Of a stretch of DNA of 64,000 nucleotides, positions 55,853 to 64,000 are shown piece after piece. The position numbers were made by a program, and so were the translations under genes. The notes beneath the pieces were generated by a model, which saw only the letters and a program-made list of their open reading frames with translations, searched no databases and was not told the origin of the DNA. This stretch comes from Phlebotomus papatasi (lineage: Eukaryota > Arthropoda > Insecta > Diptera > Psychodidae): contig NC_077224.1 in NCBI RefSeq assembly GCF_024763615.1, positions 71,992,712-72,056,711 on the forward strand, given 5' to 3'. Position 1 is the stretch's first letter, and every line of letters begins with the position of its first letter.

Positions 55853-56184
55853 ATGCCTTTTGAGTGTGAAATTGTTCCAGACAGTGATCTTGTGAGGAAA
55901 TCTCACTACTTTGGAGTGTCGGAATATGTTTGGGTTAAATCTGAACGGCCTGTGGAGGAATGTGCTAAGAATTGGCGAATGGAACCCTGCTACATGCCTG
56001 TGATGTTTCGCGATCGAGCTGATGAGATAGAGCATTTTACAGTATTTCCAGATGATACTTGGGTCGTGACATACCCAAAATGTGGCACAACATGGTGTCA
56101 AGAAATGGTGTGGCTCATCAACAATGGATTGGACATGAAAGCGGCGAGCCAAGAGCCTCTAAATTCACGATTTCCATGCATAGA
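55853..56184 (+). CDS. Sulfotransferase exon 1
   Basis: Encodes residues 1-110 and two bases of Glu111, including the PAPS loop. Donor ATAGA/GTGAGT. A longer N-terminus (from 55730) is open but unsupported. Confidence 0.9.
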
Positions 56185-59100
56185 GTGAGTAGAGTATGAG
56201 TATAGAGTTAATGCCGAGGGGTTAGTTATTTGCATATTACATACAAGACTACACATCAAATTGATGATAGAAATTCAAATTTTTAGGAATAATAGGTATA
56301 TTAGATTTTTTAATAAGGCAGAATAATTATGATTCTATATCCCAGTCTTAAAGATCAATTTTAATTATTAAAGTGCAATAAAAAGTGAACTAATTATTAA
56401 AGTGAATTAAATATGCTTCTTTTCATATTCAAAAGTCTTTTAATTTGGGTTGAAGATATCCTATAAATTAATAAATTAAATATCTAAGACTCAAAATTAC
56501 TGTAAAGAGTTCATTCACTTCCAATTAGAGTAATTTAATATTTAGATATCCTTATCTCAACTATACAAAATTGTCTGCGTGTATTTCAGATGAAGGTTGG
56601 GAATACGTTCGAGGCTCATTATAACACTCATTCAAGCTATTTCCAAGCCTCATTGAGTGCACGGACGAATGAGGCTTGTTTTAACCCTTGATAAGTGTTA
56701 AAATGTCGTTTTTCTGGACTTTTCTTAATTATTTTTTTAATACAATTTATATAATTATGAGGTTAATAATGGATATTTTCCCTAAGTCTCATTAAATGAA
56801 CAGATTATTAAGAGTTCTTTCAACCCTTGTTTAGAAGCCTTTTCGTTGAGATTTAGTTGGTTCTAATATTTAATTAAAAACGCTTTTTATACTGAAGTTA
56901 CTAGTACTGCTACTTTTTTACTTTATTTTTTAATATTGTTATAATAAAGTAATAAAATTTCTGGTATAACGTTACAACCATTATATTAACTAAGATTATA
57001 AGAAACACAATTAATAAATGTGGCTTTCTGGTCGTTGCCTTCTATTCCTTAAACAAAATTGCCATTAAATTTTGATACTGAAAATTTTAATCGATCTAAG
57101 TGTTCATTTAACACGCGATTTACCCTCATTAGAGAGTTGATATTACACCTATTAGAAAAATATTAAGCTTGTACTAACACATACATATTTAGCCTTTTCA
57201 GAACACTCATTCGAAGGAAATGAGTTTTGATTCAACACTGGCAGTAGGGTTTAGATTTAACAAAAAGTCTCACTCCTTGAAGTGTTGCTTTAACACTTAT
57301 TTATTTGAGGACTTCCTCTCATTTTAGCTAGATAGATGGATAGAAAGTCAACGAATTTACATATGTAGGAACAGTTTGTTAATTGTGTCCATCATCATCT
57401 TAGCGATGGTATCATATTTGGAAGTCACACGAGTGGGAGTGCGAGATTTCACACTACACTCAGAGAAAAGCACGCGTGATTGAAATCAACCAACAGGCGT
57501 GATTCCGTGATATTTTAAAAAGTGATAAATATGAACATATTTGTAATAAATATTAACACGTCCGTGATACAAATAAAAGAAATCACGTCAGTGATAAATA
57601 GAAACACAGCATGATGCTATTTATCAAAAAATGAAATATATTGACTCCAAGATTCGAACACGGGCGTGTTAAATAGAAAAACGCCGTGTTCCTTTTTAAT
57701 AAATATACAAATTACCCCAAAATATTAATCACGGACGTGCTAAATGGTGTCACGCCGTGTCCTATTAACAAATCCTCAAATTTCCGCGAAATGTTAATTA
57801 CCGACGTGTTAAATAGAAACACGCCCTGTTAATATTTAACAAATCCTTATATTGCCTCAAAATGTTAATCACGGACGTGTTAAATAGGAACACGCCGTGT
57901 TCCTATTTAATAAAACCGCAAATTGACCCAAATTATTAATCACGGACGTGTTAAATAGGAACATTCCGAGTTCATATTTAACAAATCCTTATATTGCCCC
58001 AAAATGTTAATCACGGACGTATTAAATGGTATCACGCCGTGTTCCTATTTAACAAATTCTTAAATTGCCTCAAAATGTTAATCATGGACATCTTCAATGA
58101 CATCACGCCGTGTTAATATTTAACAAATCCTTATATTGAACCAAAATGTTAATCACCGACGTGTTAAATAGAATCACGCCGTGCTCCTATTTAACTAAAT
58201 CTTAAATTGCCTCAAAATGTTAATCACGGACGTGTTAAATGATATCATGCCGTGTTAATATTTAACAAATCCTCAAATTGCCGTAAAATGTTAATCACGG
58301 ACGTGTTAAATGGTATCACGCCGTGTTACTATTTAACAAAACCTTAAATCGCCCCAAAATGTTAATCACGGACGTGTTAAATGGTATCACGCCGTGTTAT
58401 TATTTAACAAATCTTTATATTGCCCCAAAATGTTTATCACGGACGTGTTAAATGGTATCACGCCGTGTTACAATTTATCAAAACCTTAAATCGCCCCAAA
58501 ATGTTAATCACGGACGTGTTAAATAGTATCACACCGTGTTACTATTTAACAAATACTTATATTGCCCCAAAATGTTAATCACGGACGTGTTAAATGGTAT
58601 CACGCCGTGTTACTATTTAACAAAACCTTAAATCGCCTAAAAATGTTAATCACGGACGTGTTAAATAGTATCACACCGTGTTACTATTTAACAAATACTT
58701 ATATTGCCCCAAAATGTTAATCGCGGACGTGTTAAATGGTATCATGCCGTGTTACTATTTAACAAATCCTTATATTGCCCCAAAATGTTAATCACGGACG
58801 TATTAAATGGTATCACGCCGTGTTACTATTTAATAAAACCTTAAATCGCCTCAAAATGTTAATCACTGACGTGTTAAATAGGAACACACCGTGTTCCAAT
58901 TTAACGAAACCTTAAATCGCATCAAAATGTTAATCACTGACGTGTTAAATTGGAACACACCGTGTTACTATTTAGCAAATACTTATATTTCCCCAAAATG
59001 TTAATCACGGACGTGTTTAATGGTATCACGACGTGTTACTATTTAACAAAACCTTATATTGCCCCAAGATGTTAATCACGGACGTGTTAAATGGTATCAC

Positions 59101-61050
59101 GCTGTGTTACTATTTAACAAAACCCTAAATTGCAGCGAGATGTTAAATACGGACGTGTTACTATTTATGAAATCTCTATTTCACCTCAAAATTTTAATCA
59201 CGCATGTGCTAAATGGTATCATGCCGTGTTACTATTTATCAAATCGCAATTTTTCCACAAAATGTAAATCGCGGACGTGCAAAATAGTTTCACACCATGT
59301 CACCATTTATTAAATTTCTAATTTGCCTAATAATGAAAATAATACATGTACCAAATGGTAGTACTAATTGATACTGTGTAGCACATCTGTGATTCACATT
59401 TTGGGGCAATATAGCGATTTGATAAATAATAACACGGCATGATACCATTTAGCACTTCTGTGATTAAAATTTTGGGGTAAAATAGATATTTGATTAATAG
59501 TAACACAGCACGATACCATTTAGCACGTCCATGATTAACATTTTGAGGCATAATAGCGATTTGATAAATAGTAACACGGCGTGATACCATTTAACACATC
59601 CGTGATTAACATTTTGGGGCAATTTGAGGATTTATTAAATAGGAACACGGCGTGTTTCTAATTAACACGTCCGTGATTAACATTTTGGGGCAAATGGGTG
59701 GTCGTGATAAATTCTAACAAAATATCACATCGATAATCACGGCCGTGCTTGATTTTTCTTTCCTAAATATCACGTTTGTTATCACGCGTGTTGCAATATA
59801 GCACGTTTGTGATAAAAACTGGCTTTTCTGAAACGTGATTATATTTAACATTTTTGTTAAAAAACAACCACGGCTGTTGATTGGCTGTTTTAACACGACC
59901 GGCGTGTTAGCATTTATCAATTTTTGATTAATAGAATCACATTTTTCTCTGAGTGTATGAAAAAAGAGGGTTCGATTAACTCTTTTTCCTCATAACTTTA
60001 AAACTTTTTAGTTGCAAAAATAATATCAACATTTTTTATTGTTAATTTTACACCTTTTTAAATGTAAAATTAACGTGAAAAGGGTAACTTTAACCCCTAA
60101 TACACCTAAAAAGCATAATATTTACACAGATTTCTGATCAATACTGCAGGATAAACTTTACATTTCCGGAATGTTATTTTAACTTTTTCGCATTTCTCTC
60201 AGTGCAGCAACTGACAAGCCCCTCAATTAAGGCATTTGAGATACTTCCTCAGTTAAAGAAAAATCCTCAGTGAGAAAATTCCTCAATTAAGAAAAATAAA
60301 TAAATTCCAGAATGAGTACTCTATTTCCGCCTTCATTCAACATTGGTCAGGAGAGCATTGAGAGGAGCAAAAAGCTGCCACGTCCACGTCACATCAAAAG
60401 TCACCTTCCAGCTCACCTACTTCCTCGTTCAATTTGGCAAGTGAAGCCGAAGATAATCTACGTGGCGCGAAATCCAAAGGACGTTGCTGTCTCATTCTAC
60501 CATCATCAAAGGCACCTCCATGGCTACACACGAAGCTTTGAAGACTTTGCAGATGCTTTCCTCGCTGATCATGGTAAAAAAGACAACATAGGGACAAGCC
60601 TCCGAGCTTAAAAAGATGTATTAAAAATTTACCATCAATCTCTCAACAGTCATTTGGTCGCCCTTTCACAGTCATATTGTTGACTTTTGGACAATGAGGC
60701 ACGAAGACAACATCTTATTCATCACTTTTGAGGAGATGAAGGAAAATCTACGAGGGGTTATCACTAGAACAGCCACTTTTCTCGGGAAAACACTCACCGA
60801 GGCTGATGTTGAGCTGCTGTGTCAGCATCTCTCCTTCGATGCCATGAAGAAGAATGAGTCTGTGAATAAGAGAGTGGACGTAGATGAGATGAAATCTCTC
60901 ACAGGTGAGGCCAAAACCGAAGACTTTTCCTTCATCCGCAAGGGACAAATTGGGAGTTTTCGGGAGCTTTTGAGCCCAGATCTCGAAATGAAATTCAATA
61001 AGTGGACGGAGAAAGAGCTCCAAAATACCGACTTCAAATTTCAAGCGTAA
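55853..61050 (+). CDS. Cytosolic-type sulfotransferase
   Basis: Three exons (55853-56184, 60311-60573, 60650-61050) join in frame to 331 aa, the usual length for insect and animal cytosolic sulfotransferases. The protein would transfer sulfate from PAPS to hydroxyl or amine groups of small molecules (hormones, amines, xenobiotics); the substrate cannot be told from sequence. Motifs: 5'-phosphosulfate loop TYPKCGTTW (residues 73-81); catalytic HIKSHLP with His142 (Lys140 nearby); 3'-phosphate-binding RNPKDVAVSFYHH with Arg164 and Ser172; FEEMKENLRGVI (226-237); and the C-terminal RKGQIGSFREL (295-305), which has Ser-Phe where many relatives have Asp-Trp. No signal peptide or membrane segment in the 331-aa form. 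ATG 55853 was preferred because MPFECEIV aligns with normal N-termini; an in-frame upstream start at 55730 is possible. Confidence 0.92.
57456..59956. mobile_element. Satellite-bearing TIR element (element A)
   Basis: Tips ACACTCAGAGAAAAGCACGC and, inverted, ACACTCAGAGAAAAATGTGA. Between them lie about 25 direct copies of a unit of about 72 bp (AATGTTAATCACGGACGTGT, then TAAATGGTATCACGCCGTGT, then TACTATTTAACAAATC...) from about 57490 to 59340. Then about five copies in reverse orientation run from about 59380 to 59700. Units are 85-95% alike by eye in the core (58280-59050) and more diverged at the ends. Frames through it are repeat by-products. Confidence 0.85.
59957..60205. mobile_element. 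MITE with CACTGAGAGAAATGCG tip (element E, copy 2)
   Basis: Opposite orientation to 35962-36217 with the shared blocks TTTTACACC, AACCCCTAATACACCTAAAA, TACTGCAGGATAAA, ATTTCCGGAATGTTATTTTA and CGCATTTCTCTCAGTGC. Its left tip abuts element A directly, so element A either inserted at this tip or they lie end to end. Confidence 0.7.
60311..60573 (+). CDS. Sulfotransferase exon 2
   Basis: The first base completes Glu111; then MSTLFPPSFNIGQ (112-124), the catalytic HIKSHLP and the RNPKDVAVSFYHH motif. Ends LADH plus one base at donor CATG/GTAAAA. The second intron (60574-60649) is 76 bp. Confidence 0.92.
60650..61050 (+). CDS. Sulfotransferase exon 3 (terminal)
   Basis: Acceptor ATCAATCTCTCAACAG. 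Two bases complete Val199, then IWSPFHSHIVDFWTMRHEDN (200-219), FEEMK, the RKGQIG region and the stop TAA at 61048-61050. Confidence 0.92.
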
Positions 61051-61088
61051 CAGGAGACAAGGTTGGGGTTGGAAAATTGTGTGGACAC

Positions 61089-61094
61089 AATAAA
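61089..61094 (+). terminator. Polyadenylation signal AATAAA
   Basis: First AATAAA after the sulfotransferase stop, 38 bp downstream; a second lies near 61317. Either could serve. Confidence 0.5.
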
Positions 61095-62455
61095 TTATCC
61101 TACCAGACCCTCAATACCTAACACACCCCAAATTATTTATTGTCATCAATTAATTCCAAATTCCGGAATCAATTATGACCAAATGAAAATTCTATTTGTG
61201 GACATGGAGACATTGGCGTGTTGCGTGACAATTTTTCCTCTAAATGTAGGTTTTATGGCAATTTTTCTTTGTCTTGAAAATGTGGTGTGGACATTTTATT
61301 TTTTACAACAAGGACCAATAAAATTTGGCTATATTAGAAAATGCTGAGGGGGTTCTCGTTATTTTTTTTTTACTATGAAAGGCATGCTTTAAGATGATTG
61401 TTAAAGTTTTAGTTACCAATTTATTTTATAAAACACTCTTTTAATATCCTTTTAACAAACTTTTGGCATGCAAAAATGTTATTTGTTCAATATAACGTTA
61501 AATATTTCAAATTTAAATAAAAATAATAATGCGAGGATATGTAAATTTATTTTCTCGAAAAACTATGACAAATTTTTAAAATTATTTATAAATTCAAAAT
61601 TTTGGTGAACAACAGGAGAGGGTGGCAAAGCGTCGCAGCTATTAAGAAGATATTTCTCAAAAGTACTTTCGCATCACTTACCGTTTACCGGTTCTTAACC
61701 AATTTCAACCGATTTATAAATCACTCACAGCATTGCCCAAAATATACCTTACAAATATAATTAAATTTTGGATAAAAATTGCTTATCGGTTATTAACCGG
61801 TTCATTACCGTTTTAAAACTGATTGGAATCGCTTCAGCCCTATCAGGAATTTCAATACCTTTCCGACAAGCTTTAACAAAAACTAATAAAATTTAAGACT
61901 TAAAAAAACTAATAAGATTGCAAGGTGAGTGAAGAAAATGGATAAAAGTGACAAATTCAGTTATATTTTTTTCGGAAGTATGCGGCACTATTCTCAATGA
62001 CAGTTCTCATATGACTGTTCTCACTAGTTTGCAGAATTACGCTTAAGGGAAACTTAAACCATAATGAAAAAGTGAAAATCGCTTTTTCAGTAATTTGTTA
62101 TTACCTTAAGATGTGTATGAAATAGTTTTATACCAAATACGCTTAGAATTTGCAGACTAATTTAGATTAAAACCGCTAGCTTTGTGATTATTTTATGAGA
62201 GAGCGCTATTGCAAATGTGAGACTCACTTAAACATAGTTCAAAATAATATTCTATTAATTATGTTTCAATTCTGTTTTATTTATCATAGAATTTATAGAA
62301 GGGGGACGGTCCCGGGATTATTCATATAATGGAATTACGAAAATACACTTATGTAAGTTGTCTACCATTAGGAGCTAAATTGTGAAATTGTTTTTTTTTT
62401 CTAAATACACTTTAATCCCCTTTGGGTAATGTAATCGGAGGCAGCTAAAATCTTG
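61095..62455. other. Intergenic DNA downstream of the sulfotransferase gene
   Basis: AT-rich; no gene or element recognised. The frame at 61063-61347 overlaps the probable 3' UTR and is not supported. Confidence 0.45.
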
Positions 62456-62765
62456 GAAGTCAAAAGCACGAAAGCCAAAATCCTAAACGCCAAAATCCCG
62501 AAAGGGCCAAAATCTCGAAAGCCAAAATCCCGAAAGTCGAAATCCCGAATGTTGAAAATCCCAAAAGGCATGAAATTACGTGGAGGATAATGTGTAGAAT
62601 AATTTCTCAAGACACAAAAATGTCCCTTTGCCTTCAATCGTCAAATCGGGTCCAATCGTGAGAATAGCTAAAATACTTTTAAGAATTCCGGATTTTGGCT
62701 TTCGGGATTTGGCATTCGGGATTTTGGCTTTCGGGATTTTGGTTTTCGGGATTTTAACCGGGACC
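62456..62765. repeat. Fold-back minisatellite, second copy
   Basis: Direct AAAATCCCGAAAGCC-type units (62456-62575), a unique centre (62576-62680), then inverted units (GGCTTTCGGGATTTTGG; 62690-62765). The centre is the reverse complement of the centre of the 21940-22500 copy (shared CCTCC(A/G)TGTAA, GAAATTATT, CCACGATTG-type blocks). The whole element is therefore one family in opposite orientation. Confidence 0.8.
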
Positions 62766-63179
62766 CATTGTAATGTATGATAGAGATCAAAAAGGGTCCA
62801 ATGCCGCATTGGAGATGTCCCACAACAAGACAGCAAAATCAAAGTCCATTGGAACTGTAGGGTTACGGTCCTGCCCAAGGATCACAAAATGTATATAAAC
62901 TATAGCTTGAATAAATTAGTAAGTTCATTCTAGTTTCACCAAATATCTTGTTTGTTTCTACCTGGATGCCACAGGTATGTACATTTCCTATATGAATGAA
63001 TCGATTTCGTGCGGATTTTCTCGGTCTTGAAAATGCCTGATATCGGAGCCCCCTATTAATTCAGTACAGAATGCGACTAAATCCTAAATGATGAAGTTTT
63101 AGTTGAGAACCTTTATAGTCTTAGCTTCTATCGCTTAAGGTGATATACGACCTCGACGCGTACATTCATATCTCACAAA

Positions 63180-63420
63180 TATGATACTCGGGTCATCCCG
63201 CGGCGTCCCTTCTGTCCATTCCGTCCGTTTCGTCCGTTCAGTTTCGTCCGTCCCATTCATAGCACTAATGCTTCTGGATATTAAACGGAATAACTCAGCT
63301 ATCTTTGTGCTCATTGTTAGCGTTACAGACAGCTAAGCCTTAACCCTGTCTGTTTAAAAAACACTGTAACCCTTCCGACCTTTTGACCCGAACTATAAGG
63401 ATTACAAGATAAAATTTTAA
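63180..63420 (-). repeat. Relic of the giant fold-back family
   Basis: A degenerate CCGT tract (TCCGTCCGTTTCGTCCGTTC and neighbours, 63200-63245) is followed, about 130 bp on, by GACCCGAACTATAAGG, the equivalent of GACCCGAGCTATAAGGGG in the arms. This supports a CCGT-rich segment being an original part of the family. Confidence 0.5.
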
Positions 63421-63519
63421 AGTGTCTATTGCTTCCGCTCTTCTTCTTCTTTTACTTAAATTAAGCAAATGCCTGTTTTTTAGTTGAACTACGGATTGTT
63501 CGTTGTCAGTTGAGTGTTT

Positions 63520-63670
63520 GAGAGTAGTATGGTACTGATCATCAGCCTGAGTTGTGAGTCTGAAGTAAGACTCGTACAGCCTTTTAACTGGTCTACCCCT
63601 TGGTCTCCTAGTTGATGCCTGAATTTTTTTTGGATCTTTTTCTCAAGCCTAGCCCATTCCGTTTACATGG
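63520..63670 (-). pseudogene. LINE tail scrap
   Basis: The minus-strand translation contains RRPRGRPVKRLYESYFRLTT, the Arg-rich tail typical of insect LINE ORF2 C-termini. It is short and frameshifted. Confidence 0.4.
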
Positions 63671-64000
63671 CTTAAAGTAATTAATATTCAAAATAGTGAT
63701 TTGACTAAATTCCCTTCACTTTCCCTCCAACTAACCCGTTTCTCGGCCTAAGTCGTAGGTTTCTCCAGTTACATTAATTTCCAATTTCTAAGTTTAGGTT
63801 TAACAAAGTTGTTTTTACTTTTTGGTTATAATCTGTTTAGCGATTATTGACTTAGACTAGATTTACAAATTTAGTATCAGTATTAGCTGTCCAAACAAAT
63901 TCAAGTTTCGACTTTTCTCATTTTTCCCATAGAGCCAAAAAGCGCGTAAAACCGAATCATTAACTCGTAAAAGGGTGAGAAAGCTATAAAAACTGACTTT
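63671..64000. other. Unremarkable AT-rich end of window
   Basis: No gene or clear element. GTTTCTCGGCCTAAGTCGTA near 63738 resembles the short repeat at 53237-53325. Confidence 0.4.

Larger units (their letters stand above)
56185..60310 (+). other. Sulfotransferase intron 1, transposon-loaded
   Basis: 4.1 kb between exon 1 and exon 2. Besides the two TIR elements at 57456-60205, about 56600-57310 contains many AACACTCATT/AATGAG(G/T) iterations (56618, 56650, 56680, 57201, 57222, 57270), suggesting another iterated element whose limits I cannot fix. Ends TAAATAAATTCCAG. Confidence 0.8.

Noticed and set aside
57456..59956. CRISPR-like regular repeats
   Set aside because: The units are contiguous with no distinct spacers, switch orientation, and lie within transposon tips in a eukaryotic intron.
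60748..61044. Two minus-strand frames across sulfotransferase exon 3
   Set aside because: Antisense shadows of a well-supported exon.

Overview
This window looks like nuclear DNA from an insect, most likely a lower dipteran. It is AT-rich, and its coding sequence is sparse and split by GT-AG introns. It holds two clearly recognisable protein genes, and most of the rest is layered non-autonomous DNA transposons with a few retrotransposon scraps. A phlebotomine sand fly is a guess I cannot test from sequence alone. Nothing bacterial (operons, Shine-Dalgarno sites, CRISPR) is present.

Genes. (1) A paraxis/scleraxis-type bHLH transcription factor gene, three exons at 25329-25459, 25544-25674 and 29002-29168 (+), 142 aa. 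The third exon was found by splice phase and by the family's C-terminal Cys motif. (2) A cytosolic-type PAPS sulfotransferase gene, three exons at 55853-56184, 60311-60573 and 60650-61050 (+), 331 aa, with all expected cofactor and catalytic motifs. (3) Weaker candidates: a signal-peptide first exon at 3554-3611, an unrecognised two-exon gene at 40686-41255, a two-exon 79-aa reading frame inside a hAT transposon (44611-44960), and a terminal exon at 48448-48572.

Layout. 1-5 kb: diverged repeats, a fold-back element, a LINE tail and the signal-peptide exon. 5-15.3 kb: a decayed Tc1/mariner transposase next to a giant (8.1 kb) fold-back element. One arm of that element has expanded a (CCGT)n tract to about 1.3 kb, while the other arm keeps only about 30 bp; a further partial arm copy lies beside it. 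15.3-25 kb: terminal-inverted-repeat (TIR) elements, a tRNA-derived SINE, LINE pieces and a fold-back minisatellite. 25-29.5 kb: the bHLH gene, its large intron holding several MITEs. 30-36.6 kb: a dense MITE cluster and a pogo-like remnant. 36.6-43.5 kb: mostly non-repetitive AT-rich DNA with one TTAA-type MITE and the 40.7-41.3 kb gene candidate. 43.5-50.7 kb: a 7.2 kb TIR element full of tandem motifs, itself split by a 3.4 kb hAT element with a perfect 8-bp target-site duplication. 52-55.3 kb: a LINE interrupted by TTAA-flanked MITEs, then another TIR element. 55.8-61.1 kb: the sulfotransferase gene, whose first intron carries a 2.5 kb satellite-bearing TIR element. 61-64 kb: intergenic DNA, a second copy of the fold-back minisatellite, a relic of the giant fold-back family and a LINE tail.

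Theme. Several unrelated-looking elements share tips resembling ACACTCAGAGAAAA, but each has filled its interior with iterations of its own short subterminal motif. This repeated behaviour, together with the one-armed (CCGT)n expansion, is the most unusual signal in the window. The two firm genes have no evident functional link to each other; both carry TE-loaded introns.
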